Source: Psychromonas ingrahamii 37 (GTDB taxonomy: Bacteria > Pseudomonadota > Gammaproteobacteria > Enterobacterales > Psychromonadaceae). From it: a stretch of DNA of 64,000 nucleotides. Made by a program: the position numbers and the translations under genes. The DNA lies in assembly GCF_000015285.1 (NCBI RefSeq), contig NC_008709.1, forward strand, positions 1,364,001-1,428,000, read 5' to 3'. Every line of letters begins with the position of its first letter. Position 1 is the stretch's first letter. Below, one piece after another: positions 1 through 7,808 of this stretch. The notes under the pieces are model-generated. The model saw nothing but the letters and a program-made list of their open reading frames with translations, did no database searches and had not been told where the DNA came from.

Positions 1-2
1 AT

Positions 3-329
3 AAAATTGCCTCGGTTTTTATTAATCGGATGCGCATTGGTATGCGCTTACAAACCGATCCAACCGTTATTTATGGTATGGGGGATCGTTATGATGGACG
101 AATCCGCAGTAAAGATTTGCGTGAGGAAACGGATTATAACACTTACCGTATTAATGGGTTGCCCCCTACACCCATTGCGATGCCAAGTGAAGCTGCGCTG
201 TATGCCGCGCTGCACCCATCGACAACAAAATACTTGTACTTCGTGAGCAAGGGGGATGGCACCTCTTATTTCTCTAAGAGTCTAAGAGAGCATAATAATG
301 CTGTGCAAAAATATATTTTAGGAAAATAA
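3..329 (+). CDS. mltG: endolytic murein transglycosylase MltG, C-terminal part
   Basis: This is the last 108 codons of a gene that begins outside the window; the reading frame is open from base 3. The residues around [17 protein letters not shown] and the following VIYGMG match the conserved end of the YceG/MltG domain, a membrane-anchored lytic transglycosylase that cuts nascent glycan strands and so ends peptidoglycan polymerisation. The catalytic glutamate lies upstream and is not visible. The gene is followed 4 bases later by tmk, the usual yceG-tmk-holB order of gammaproteobacteria, which supports both the identity and an operon. An in-frame internal ATG at 30 is not a likely start. Confidence 0.93.
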   Translation, partial: KIASVFINRMRIGMRLQTDPTVIYGMGDRYDGRIRSKDLREETDYNTYRINGLPPTPIAMPSEAALYAALHPSTTKYLYFVSKGDGTSYFSKSLREHNNAVQKYILGK

Positions 330-333
330 CAAC

Positions 334-1005
334 ATGCCCGTTTCGAAAAAGTCAGCTGCAGAAATATTAGTGAGTAAATTTATCGTTATAGAAGGCCTTG
401 AGGGAGCTGGCAAAAGTACGGCTGTCTCTTATATAACCAAGTGGTTATTCAAGCAGAATATAGCGACCTGCGATACTGTTTATACGCGTGAGCCGGGTGG
501 CACGGAATTGGCGGAAAAAATGCGCGATATAGTGAAGATCGAAGTCACTGGTGAAAAATTAGATGATAAAGCGGAATTATTACTGATGTATGCAGCCCGT
601 GTGCAACTCGTTGAGCATATAATTAAACCGGCATTAGTTGCGGGAAAAATTGTTGTGGGCGATCGCCATAATATGTCCTCTTTAGCTTATCAAGGTGGTG
701 GGCGAGGCATTGATTTAGCGCTGATTGAAGTGATCAAAAAGTTGGCATTAGGTGACTTTAAAGCAGACTTAACACTTTATCTGGATATTGATCCCGAACT
801 TGGTTTACAACGCGCAAGAGGGCGCGGAGAGTTAGATCGTATTGAGCGGCAAGCGATTGATTTTTTTGATCGTACGCGAGCCGTTTTCCTCTCTTTAGTA
901 GCAAAGGATAAAAATGCAGTCACCATTAATGCTGGTCAGTCCCCAGAGTTAGTTGAAAAAGCTATCTTTGTGGCCTTAGATAAATGGGTAATGAGTCTTG
1001 CTTGA
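334..1005 (+). CDS. tmk: thymidylate kinase
   Basis: The 223-residue product phosphorylates dTMP to dTDP in dTTP synthesis. It has a P-loop GLEGAGKST at residues 21-29, the REPGGT substrate loop near 50, the DRH motif with YQGGGRG after it, and a LID segment [12 protein letters not shown] typical of the enterobacterial type. The ATG at 334 is preceded by TAGGAAA about 8 bases upstream. An in-frame GTG at 370 would give the shorter N-terminus usual in the family but has no Shine-Dalgarno, so the ATG is preferred. The stop codon lies 2 bases before the holB ATG, consistent with translational coupling. Confidence 0.97.
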   Translation: MPVSKKSAAEILVSKFIVIEGLEGAGKSTAVSYITKWLFKQNIATCDTVYTREPGGTELAEKMRDIVKIEVTGEKLDDKAELLLMYAARVQLVEHIIKPALVAGKIVVGDRHNMSSLAYQGGGRGIDLALIEVIKKLALGDFKADLTLYLDIDPELGLQRARGRGELDRIERQAIDFFDRTRAVFLSLVAKDKNAVTINAGQSPELVEKAIFVALDKWVMSLA

Positions 1006-1006
1006 T

Positions 1007-2035
1007 ATGACCTTGGAAAACAGCAAAAAATCCGTCGTTACTCCCTGGTTAACGCCGGTATTTAAGCAATTAATAAACACTTTTCAGGCGGGTCGATTTG
1101 CGCATGCTTTATTATTTACAGGTTGTGCGGGAATTGGTAAGTTTGAACTTGGAAAGCACCTTGCCAAGTACCTTTTATGCTCCAATAAACAAGCTGCGTC
1201 CTGTGGACATTGCCATTCCTGTCAGCTTTTTGAGGCGCAAAATCATTTAGACTTTCATCTATTACAAAATGAAACTAATAAATCGATTGGTATTGAACAG
1301 GTAAGAAACTTAATTGCTAAGCTTAATGAGCGTCCCCATTTAGGGGATAATAAAGTGGTTATTATTAAAAATGCCAACTTATTAACCACGGCAGCAGCCA
1401 ATGCATTACTTAAAACTCTGGAAGAGCCACAGGGTAATAGTTACTTGATTCTGCTTACGCGCAGCCATCACCAACTTATGCCGACCTTATTAAGCCGTGT
1501 TCAGCATACTCATTTACATACGCCGGAAGATACCGAGTTGTTCGCTTGGCTTGCTTTGCAGGGATTTAATATTCAAGATATAGGTTTATTGCGCCTCTAT
1601 CAAAATAGTCCTTTTGCTTTATTAAGTCACTTGCAGAGCGTGCGGGCAGAAACAGGGGATGATGAACGCCGAGAGTGTGTCGAGGGGTTGTTTTATTTGC
1701 TCAGTCACCCGGAAACTTTATTTACCTTTAGTGTGTTTCTGGCGGAACAGGCGGAACAACGTTTGTTATTACTTTTCTATCTTTTACATGATTTACACAA
1801 GCTAAAATTAGCCGAGTGTATTGCCGGCAACGAAATTCAATTAGAAAGCGATGCCGTGTATGGATTTGCTTATCCACAATTACAGATTTGGAAAAATCGA
1901 ATAAGCTTAAAAAGTTTACGTTTTTTATGCGACGAATTATTGCAAACGCGTAATCTGTTAGTTGAGCATTCGGCATTAAAAAAAGAACTTTTGATTAATG
2001 CCCTGTTAATCAAAATAAAAAATGAATTTAAATGA
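1007..2035 (+). CDS. holB: DNA polymerase III subunit delta prime
   Basis: This is the delta-prime subunit of the clamp loader that places the beta sliding clamp on DNA. The 342-residue protein has a degenerate P-loop GCAGIGK near residues 39-45, the four-cysteine zinc site (C58, C66, C69, C72 within CGHCHSC) and the sensor/SRC-like LLKTLEEP and LLSRVQ segments of the family. The ATG at 1007 lies just after the tmk stop; a TTG at 998 in the same frame would overlap tmk. Its position between tmk and tatD is the standard order. No pilZ gene follows, unlike in pseudomonads. Confidence 0.95.
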   Translation: MTLENSKKSVVTPWLTPVFKQLINTFQAGRFAHALLFTGCAGIGKFELGKHLAKYLLCSNKQAASCGHCHSCQLFEAQNHLDFHLLQNETNKSIGIEQVRNLIAKLNERPHLGDNKVVIIKNANLLTTAAANALLKTLEEPQGNSYLILLTRSHHQLMPTLLSRVQHTHLHTPEDTELFAWLALQGFNIQDIGLLRLYQNSPFALLSHLQSVRAETGDDERRECVEGLFYLLSHPETLFTFSVFLAEQAEQRLLLLFYLLHDLHKLKLAECIAGNEIQLESDAVYGFAYPQLQIWKNRISLKSLRFLCDELLQTRNLLVEHSALKKELLINALLIKIKNEFK

Positions 2036-2062
2036 TCATTACTGGGTTGTTTAATCAGCAAT

Positions 2063-2154
2063 ATTGATAGTGAACAAGCAGCTGCTTTGAGCTTAATCCT
2101 CGCGTGAAATTGATAGTGAATAAGCAGGTACTTTGAGTTTAACGCCAGCGTAAA
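2063..2154 (+). repeat. two tandem imperfect 46-bp copies
   Basis: The units at 2063-2108 and 2109-2154 start with ATTGATAGTGAA and match at 37 of 46 positions by eye. They fill most of the holB-tatD gap. No reading frame or hairpin explains them, so they look like a local tandem duplication that has since diverged. Confidence 0.75.
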
Positions 2155-2199
2155 TAGGCGTTAACAACTTTTGCAGAATAGGTAAGTTAAGGAATTAAA

Positions 2200-2976
2200 A
2201 TGTTAGTAGATTCGCACTGTCATCTGGATCGTTTAGATTACAAAAATAAGCATAAAGATTTATCTGACGTGGTTAATAAAGCCAAAGAACAGGGGATAGA
2301 CCACCTGTTAAGTGTCTGCGTGACCTTAAAAGATTATCCTGCAATGGCTGAATTAATTGCGCCATTTCAGGAGATATTCAGCTCCTGTGGTGTGCATCCG
2401 CTTTATCAGGATGAAGTGCTTAATGAGGACCTTTTACTTGAATATGCACGACAGGAAAAAGTCGTTGCGATAGGTGAGATGGGCCTGGATTTTTTCTATT
2501 CGCCAGAAAATAAAGCCGAGCAGGAAGCTTCTTTTAGAAGCCAGATTCGCGTGGCAAAAATAGTTAACAAACCGATAATAGTGCATACCCGTGATGCGCG
2601 TGAAGCGACCTTAGAAATTTTGCGTAGCGAGGGCGCTGAGCAGGTTGGCGGTGTTCTGCATTGTTTTACGGAATCCCTAGAAATGGCCCAAGCGGCAATG
2701 GAGATGGGCTTTTATATTTCTGTTTCAGGGATTGTTACCTTTAAAAATGCAAAGGAGTTACAAGCTGTGATTAAAGAAATTCCATTGGAGCGATTATTAG
2801 TTGAAACTGATTCCCCCTATTTAGCGCCTGTTCCGCATCGGGGGCAGGAAAATGAGCCTGCTTATACGCGCGATGTTGCTAAATTTGTTGCAGCCTTAAA
2901 AGGGGTCACATTAGAAGAGTTGGCTGCAGTGACAACGGCTAACTTTTTTAGGTTATTTGCGCATGCGAAAAAATAA
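2200..2976 (+). CDS. ycfH: TatD-family metal-dependent hydrolase (YcfH type)
   Basis: The 258-residue TIM-barrel hydrolase has the metal-binding DSHCHLD at residues 4-10, GEMGLDFFY near 90, the VHTRDA histidine and a C-terminal ETDSPYLAP. These are the ligand positions of the TatD DNase/amidohydrolase family. YcfH is its closest known relative by length and by its place after holB; its natural substrate is not settled, and 3'-5' exonuclease activity is known for TatD itself. The ATG follows a TTAAGGAAT Shine-Dalgarno region. The gap from holB (164 bases, with a tandem repeat) suggests it may have its own promoter. Confidence 0.93.
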   Translation: MLVDSHCHLDRLDYKNKHKDLSDVVNKAKEQGIDHLLSVCVTLKDYPAMAELIAPFQEIFSSCGVHPLYQDEVLNEDLLLEYARQEKVVAIGEMGLDFFYSPENKAEQEASFRSQIRVAKIVNKPIIVHTRDAREATLEILRSEGAEQVGGVLHCFTESLEMAQAAMEMGFYISVSGIVTFKNAKELQAVIKEIPLERLLVETDSPYLAPVPHRGQENEPAYTRDVAKFVAALKGVTLEELAAVTTANFFRLFAHAKK

Positions 2977-3822
2977 AGCCCTGCTTATTAATAAAGTGCT
3001 ATAACATTGGCTTGATAAACAATAACTTGATAAACAACGGCTTGATAAGTAAATCGTGTTATGTCACCAAGCCGTCCCAGCTGCTCGCGGTCATTATTTG
3101 ATCTAATCTTCTTAATTTCACGCCGCAACTGATAGCATTGGAAAAATCAAAGGATTTGCCAATTATATTTATGCGCAAACCGCTAAGACTGTTGTGTGGC
3201 CTGAAATGTAAAATATTATGAATAGCCGTGCTAACTTTAAGATTAGCCCAGTTTAACTCGGTTTTTTACTGAACAGGTGAAATAAAATTGCTTGACCTGA
3301 TCATTACCCTCTATCCTCATTTCCCCTAAGAGACAGCATAAAAGTAACTGTTTTTAAACTATTCTTAGTTACCTGGCTAGGGGGCAACTTTATCTTTAAG
3401 CTGTTACCTGTTATTCGCTGCAAAATCAATTCCATCTCTATTTTTAAGCGTAATTTTTTAGTGTTTTTTGGCTTATTTTGCTGATGATGAACTACAATTT
3501 ATTGTGTCAGGTTGAATGATACTGATCTGTATAAATATCTAATCAACTATGCTGGTTAAAGCAGATAATAACAATGTTATTGACAATGTTATTGACAAGG
3601 TTATTTCAATTCCAATAGAGCAAAATATTGGTCGATCAAACACTTTGTTATCATCCATTTTGTCAAGCATTTTGGGTTATTTAATGATATAGATTGGTAT
3701 TGCTGGCAAACATGCAGTCAAATTTGTTGCTATTTAAATAAATACTATATTACTGGCTTTGCCTATGTGAATTTTTATTATGGTAGAAAGGCCGAGGTAA
3801 GATATAAAAGAGGATCTACGTT
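2977..3822. other. 846-base gene-free region upstream of the cold-shock gene
   Basis: No convincing gene is seen on either strand. Near its start the region holds three copies of a roughly 15-base unit beginning CTTGATAA (3011, 3026, 3041). The last few hundred bases probably include the promoter and long untranslated leader typical of cspA-like mRNAs, but no cold-box could be identified with confidence. The AT-rich composition is like that of other intergenic stretches here. Confidence 0.6.
3571..3606 (+). repeat. 12-bp direct repeat, three copies
   Basis: Two perfect copies of ACAATGTTATTG (3571-3582, 3583-3594) are followed by a third with two changes. The unit is close to self-complementary with its flank. 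It lies about 220 bases upstream of the cold-shock start codon, so it could be regulatory or simply slippage. Confidence 0.65.
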
Positions 3823-4026
3823 ATGAGTATTGGGACAGTTAAGTGGTTTAATGCAGATAAAGGTTTTGGTTTCATTACACCAGAGGAAGGGGGAAACGAC
3901 TTGTTTGTACACCATTCTCAAATTAAAACGGGAGGGTATGCGACTCTCAACGAAGGCCAGAAAGTTGAATATGAAGTTGGGGAAGGTCAGAAGGGACCCT
4001 GTGCCAATAACGTTGTGCCTCTTTAA
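3823..4026 (+). CDS. cold shock domain protein, CspA family
   Basis: The 67-residue protein is a single cold-shock domain that binds single-stranded RNA/DNA and melts RNA structures. RNP1 (KGFGFI, residues 13-18) and RNP2 (LFVHHS, 27-32) are intact and the N-terminus GTVKWFN is canonical. The ATG follows AGAGGAT with good spacing. The C-terminus ([10 protein letters not shown]) is slightly divergent from the usual GPQAANV pattern. It is monocistronic and preceded by a long gene-free leader. Which paralogue of the csp family it is cannot be said, so no symbol is given. Confidence 0.95.
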   Translation: MSIGTVKWFNADKGFGFITPEEGGNDLFVHHSQIKTGGYATLNEGQKVEYEVGEGQKGPCANNVVPL

Positions 4027-4038
4027 GAGTAAGTATTT

Positions 4039-4161
4039 TACGGCAACAGAGTTAGTCTGTGCACAAGGATAGGTATTGATGGCGCATTGTCAATCTGCAC
4101 AAAAAGATAGGCGCTGTTGCCGTATTGTTAGTTTTGCGCATAAGGACAGGCGCTGTTGCCG
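4039..4161 (+). repeat. three degenerate 29-bp direct repeats with an inverted partner
   Basis: Copies start at 4056, 4094 and 4133 (period 38-39) and share the pattern TCTGCACAAGGATAGG; the last two end in GCGCTGTTGCCG. The 11-mer TACGGCAACAG at 4039-4049 is the exact reverse complement of 4114-4124, so RNA from the 3' side of the csp gene could fold into a long-range hairpin. Confidence 0.7.
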
Positions 4162-4211
4162 CCAGTATTTTTTAATCTGTATCACTTTATGGGCAACGAA
4201 GGAGAATAATG

Positions 4212-4391
4212 ATGAAAGTTTCAATCATTGAAAATGATGGTGAGCGCATAGTGGCATCCTACGAAATAAGTTTCGTCGAGCTAGACCATGAACCTTCAGA
4301 TGAGGAATATTATTCTGAGGCATGGCAACGGGCAATTGAAGAAGACCTTGTGGTAGAGGATGATTTAGAGGATTACCGTTTTAGCTTTTAA
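4212..4391 (+). CDS. small acidic protein of unknown function
   Basis: This 59-residue reading frame has a strong AGGAGA at 4200-4205 spaced 6 bases from the ATG at 4212; an adjacent ATG at 4209 is too close. The product begins MKVSIIENDGERI, has a beta-like N-terminal third, and is very acidic afterwards (HEPSDEEYY and EEDLVVEDDLEDY). It has no signal peptide, membrane segment or recognised motif. It follows the csp gene on the same strand after 185 bases of repeats and may share its transcript. I do not recognise the family. The good ribosome site and the biased composition make it likely to be real. Confidence 0.6.
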   Translation: MKVSIIENDGERIVASYEISFVELDHEPSDEEYYSEAWQRAIEEDLVVEDDLEDYRFSF

Positions 4392-4416
4392 TTTAAGTCT
4401 TAAAGAAACATATTAT

Positions 4417-4635
4417 GTGGACGATAAGCAAACAGTGTCATTACTGCACTGCTCAAAAGATTATCATTATATCAAGGATTTCAGGTTGATTCTGAATAGC
4501 TATAAACAGCAAGGTAATTTTAACTATCTGCTTAGTGGTAAATATTTCATCCAGTTTAGACCTCTCAGATTGATAAAAAAGGTTGCTCGTACCACATTTT
4601 ATTACTCCGACCTTCAGCGTATCTGTGAAAAATAA
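4417..4635 (+). CDS. hypothetical protein, doubtful
   Basis: This 72-codon frame starts with GTG 25 bases after the small acidic gene and has no clear Shine-Dalgarno. The predicted product is basic and aromatic-rich (a C-terminal half with FRPLRLIKKVARTTFYY) and has no recognisable motif. It may be a real small gene translated in tandem with its neighbour or a chance open frame. Confidence 0.3.
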   Translation: MDDKQTVSLLHCSKDYHYIKDFRLILNSYKQQGNFNYLLSGKYFIQFRPLRLIKKVARTTFYYSDLQRICEK

Positions 4636-4747
4636 TAATACAGTAAAAACCTTTATTACTCATGCTATTGAATAATAAAATGAACAAAGTGCGGGTTGTA
4701 GGCACATTCTGACGTTCATACCGTCTGCTAAGAGTGTTATGGGCGGT

Positions 4748-5335
4748 TTATATTTTATCGATTACATCCTCAATGGTCGTAATGCCAAACATAATCTTTT
4801 TAATGAAAGATTCTGAGCTAGAAACTAAATTGAAATTGGGATGTTGGGACCATATCTGCTGTAGTTTTTGATCCAGAATAATTGCTTTTTGAGCTGATTC
4901 ATTTCTGACCGGGTTATTACTTTTGATTTCTTGACCTGACTTCGCAGCCGTTTCAAAAAAAATGACCGCATCATAGCGACTTAATTCAAAATTCAATGAA
5001 GTATTCATTGTTTTAAAAAAGTCTTCTTCTGAATGTGGCCAATAGGCAAGTCCATCTAAACAACCCCTGTCGCACAGGATAAGGCCATCTGGGGTCGTTT
5101 TTCGCTGAATATCTTCTAAGTGCCTTTGTAAATTAAAGATGGCGACTTGCTGTGCGCAGGCTACTTCTGTTACGAAGGAGCGATCAATACCACCACTAAA
5201 TATCATCGTCGCAGCTTCAGGCACCGAGACGATTTTTCCTTTTAATTCACGTCGAAACAGATCCAGAGCCGTTGTTTTCCCACCTCCGGGGCCACCGGTT
5301 AACACAATACGTCTCTTTATATTTAATTTATTCAT
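4748..5335 (-). CDS. AAA_28-type P-loop ATPase/kinase
   Basis: The 195-residue protein has a Walker A GGPGGGKTT at residues 14-22, a VPEAAT motif some 20 residues later, and a DRGCLDGLAYWP segment. This is the arrangement of the AAA_28 group of predicted nucleotide kinases, related to the NadR kinase domain and TTD14. The substrate is unknown. I start it at the ATG at 5335 (MNKLNIKRR), placing the P-loop at the usual distance; an upstream in-frame ATG at 5377 would add 14 residues with no family counterpart. It stands alone, facing away from the queC side, with no operon partner. Confidence 0.8.
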   Translation of the reverse strand: MNKLNIKRRIVLTGGPGGGKTTALDLFRRELKGKIVSVPEAATMIFSGGIDRSFVTEVACAQQVAIFNLQRHLEDIQRKTTPDGLILCDRGCLDGLAYWPHSEEDFFKTMNTSLNFELSRYDAVIFFETAAKSGQEIKSNNPVRNESAQKAIILDQKLQQIWSQHPNFNLVSSSESFIKKIMFGITTIEDVIDKI

Positions 5336-5474
5336 AGTACTTCCCATATTGATAGATTTAGTAAAAATCTTAACCAATTTCCAACATATTGTTATTTTGG
5401 AATTTTTATAGAGTAATAAAAATTATGGCTATTAATTATTATTATTCAATATCTGTACTTAGCTATTCTTTAGG

Positions 5475-5621
5475 TTAAAAAATATTGGCAAGGCGTTTAT
5501 TTAAAGCGGCAGGATTGAGCTGATATTTATGTGTCTTGGTATAAAAGTGTTCTGCGCTGCGCTGATCAAAGTTTATATTGAATAATACAGTCTCTTTGCC
5601 GGTGCCCAGCGCAGAACGTTT
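5475..5621 (-). pseudogene. coding-like gene remnant downstream of queC
   Basis: The 433-base stretch 5378-5810 contains no intact gene, but on the minus strand a frame is open from 5621 to a TAA at 5475-5477. It reads protein-like throughout, with GTGKETVLFNINFDQRSAEH and ending NPAALNKRLANIF. No start codon or ribosome site precedes it. Just upstream a different frame reads VYLSSTHVAQSKNV, so a frameshifted older gene is likely. I do not recognise the family. Confidence 0.4.
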
Positions 5622-5810
5622 TTAGATTGAGCAACATGTGTAGACGAAAGGTAAACAGACGCTAAATTTTATTCTATGCCCAATTGGGTTGTTAATATGA
5701 TCACTGCTAAGGCTTTTAAGTGCTGGACAGCACAGGCATATTATTGTGCTTTCATATTTACTGGGATCATTATAATGCCTTTAATTATATTGGCATCAGC
5801 GAGGGTGTAA

Positions 5811-6476
5811 TTAAGTGTCTTCATATGCAATGGGATCCTTAAGGCCGTTAGCGGCAAAGGCTTCTAGGCGTTCAACGCAGGATCCGCATTTGCCACAGGC
5901 TTTCTCTCTGCCGTTATAACAGGTCCAGGTTTTACTATAATCAAGACCCATTGCCAGTCCATCTTTTAAAATACCGCTTTTGTTATTGTTTAAATAGGGC
6001 GAAAAAATTTCTACTTTTTCATAATTAGCCACGGCAGCGACGTCATTCATTTTTTCAACAAAAATTGGCCTGCAATCGGGATAAATTTCATGATCCCCCG
6101 AATGTGCACCGTAATAAACCTGTTCGGCACCGAGTGAAACGGCGTAACCAATAGCCAAAGATAATAAAATCATATTACGGTTGGGGACTACCGTGGATTT
6201 CATGCTTTCCTGTTGGTAATGGCCCTGCGCAACATCAATGCTGCTGTCGGTTAATGAAGAACCGCCAATTAACTGGTTAATGGCTGAAATATCAATAACT
6301 TTGTGGTGGACTCCTAATTCTTCACAGACCTCTCGCGCCACTTCAATCTCTTTAATATGGCGCTGCCCATAATCAAATGTTAAAGCATAAGGGGTTAAAC
6401 CTTGTTGCATGGCTTTGTGTAATACGGTGAAAGAATCCATGCCTCCAGAGTAAATTACGACAACTTTTTTAGACAT
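5811..6476 (-). CDS. queC: 7-cyano-7-deazaguanine synthase QueC
   Basis: QueC converts 7-carboxy-7-deazaguanine to preQ0 with ATP and ammonia in queuosine synthesis. The 221-residue protein has the PP-loop SGGMDS at residues 10-15, VPNRNM, the [12 protein letters not shown] active-site stretch, and the C-terminal zinc site of four cysteines ([15 protein letters not shown]). It is divergent from queE, the preceding enzyme of the pathway, with a shared 183-base promoter region (6477-6659). No preQ1 riboswitch could be seen there. Confidence 0.97.
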   Translation of the reverse strand: MSKKVVVIYSGGMDSFTVLHKAMQQGLTPYALTFDYGQRHIKEIEVAREVCEELGVHHKVIDISAINQLIGGSSLTDSSIDVAQGHYQQESMKSTVVPNRNMILLSLAIGYAVSLGAEQVYYGAHSGDHEIYPDCRPIFVEKMNDVAAVANYEKVEIFSPYLNNNKSGILKDGLAMGLDYSKTWTCYNGREKACGKCGSCVERLEAFAANGLKDPIAYEDT

Positions 6477-6659
6477 AAGGCATTTTTCCCAATTGATTTA
6501 CATATAAAGCGGATCCTGAGTAATAATACATAAGTTTTTGAACCCTTTGAATTTTATTGTTATCTTTTTGTTCTATATAAAAATTAAGTTTTAAATATGT
6601 TCACTTACTTATTGCGTTACACTGACAAGATCCTGCTACCAATCGAGCATAATAAAGCA

Positions 6660-7337
6660 ATGAATCAAAACTATAAAGTAAACGAATTATTTCAAACTAT
6701 TCAGGGAGAAGGTTTTAATACCGGTGTACCTGCTATTTTTCTACGTTTACAGGGGTGTGATGTAGGTTGTGCCTGGTGCGATACTAAACATACTTGGGAA
6801 ATAAACCCAGATAAACAGACAGAACTGATTTTATTAACCGGCAGCAGTAATGAATCAACACGTTGGGCAAATGTTAACGCGCGGGAGATAGTTGCTGAAA
6901 TTAAACGTCTTGGATATAGCGCTAATTTAGTGGTGATCACCGGTGGCGAACCTTGTCTTGCAGACTTGCGAGAGTTAACCACTGTACTGCATGAGTTTGA
7001 CTTTAAAACTCAGATCGAAACCAGTGGCACTTATCCTGTTTTAGTTGCGCCGCCGACCTGGGTGACTCTCTCTCCAAAGGTTAATATGCGCGCAGGTAAA
7101 GTTGTTTTGCAATCGGCTCTTGAACGTGCCGATGAAATTAAACATCCTGTTGGTACTGAAAAAGATATCGAACAGTTAGATGCATTATTGGAAAATCTTA
7201 AATCGATAGAAGATAAAGTTATCTGTTTACAGCCAATTTCGCAAAAGGTAAAAGCGACGCTTTTATGCAGTCAGGTCTGTATCGAACGTAACTGGCGTTT
7301 ATCGGTGCAGATGCATAAGTATCTGGGAATCGATTAG
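6660..7337 (+). CDS. queE: 7-carboxy-7-deazaguanine synthase QueE
   Basis: QueE is a radical SAM enzyme that contracts the ring of 6-carboxytetrahydropterin to 7-carboxy-7-deazaguanine. From the ATG at 6660 the product has 225 residues, as in E. coli. The cluster-binding cysteines are C33, C37 and C40 (GCDVGCAWC), with TIQGEG before and VITGGEP after. An in-frame ATG at 6597 would add 21 residues (MFTYLLRYTDK...) with no family counterpart; neither start has a strong ribosome site, so the family length decides. The C-terminus WRLSVQMHKYLGI is canonical. Confidence 0.95.
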   Translation: MNQNYKVNELFQTIQGEGFNTGVPAIFLRLQGCDVGCAWCDTKHTWEINPDKQTELILLTGSSNESTRWANVNAREIVAEIKRLGYSANLVVITGGEPCLADLRELTTVLHEFDFKTQIETSGTYPVLVAPPTWVTLSPKVNMRAGKVVLQSALERADEIKHPVGTEKDIEQLDALLENLKSIEDKVICLQPISQKVKATLLCSQVCIERNWRLSVQMHKYLGID

Positions 7338-7428
7338 TGATAGTCAATAGACTATTTGATTTTTGAAAAATCGATAATTTTCCTGAAGGGGGACCAAAGT
7401 TGCAGTAATAGCGGCCCTCGTGTGTACT

Positions 7429-7691
7429 TATACCCATGATACTTCAAGATGCAAAGTCAGCAAGGAAAATTGTGCTGAGATGCAAGGCATAAAATTGAAG
7501 TATAGTTATTCTACAGAGAGATTTTATAACAACGTAGATTGGTACCATTTTTCTTGCCCTACGGGGCGCAAGTTCGAAAACCAGCGCTGCGTTGCACCAA
7601 TCGCAAAGGGAATAACCATTACCTCATGTTGCGTCTTGCACTGGTTTCCGATCTCGCGCCTGACAAAGCATTTTGAAGTAACATGGGTATA
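7429..7691. mobile_element. MITE-like element with 24-bp terminal inverted repeats
   Basis: The left end 7429-7452 (TATACCCATGATACTTCAAG then ATGC) and the right end 7668-7691 are inverted repeats matching at 22 of 24 positions. The 263-base interior carries no credible gene. An open frame through it is incidental. The interior is GC-richer than its flanks (around 7560-7660, with CCCTACGGGGCGC). I recognise similar TATACCC-ended repeats as common in marine Vibrio/Shewanella-type genomes, but no transposase partner is visible here. It fills most of the queE-hrpA gap. Confidence 0.7.
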
Positions 7692-7735
7692 TACCCAAAC
7701 TATTTGAAGCTGAATTCTTAAATAGTTTGAGTATA
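7690..7735. repeat. TATACCCAA palindromic unit (hairpin)
   Basis: The arms TATACCCAAACTATTT and AAATAGTTTGAGTATA pair with one mismatch around a 14-base centre. The unit abuts and overlaps the right end of the MITE-like element. Related units lie at 34208-34252 and 45918-45960. Confidence 0.7.
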
Positions 7736-7808
7736 AGATAAAGCACTGCTGTCTTTATTGTATGCACCTTGCTAGGATCTGTTTTTTGATTCTTGTTAGG
7801 TATTTCTT

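Noticed and set aside
4056-4161. 29-bp repeats considered as a small CRISPR array
   Set aside because: Repeats are degenerate, spacers are only 9-10 bases, and no cas genes are near.
5139-5411. 90-codon frame antisense to the P-loop ATPase
   Set aside because: It is the complement of the Walker A region and has no features of its own.
6477-6659. preQ1 riboswitch before queE or queC
   Set aside because: No conserved preQ1 aptamer core could be found; the region is plain AT-rich promoter sequence.
7420-7707. 95-codon open frame between queE and hrpA
   Set aside because: It lies almost entirely inside the inverted-repeat-bounded MITE-like element, has no ribosome site and shows no protein-like motif.
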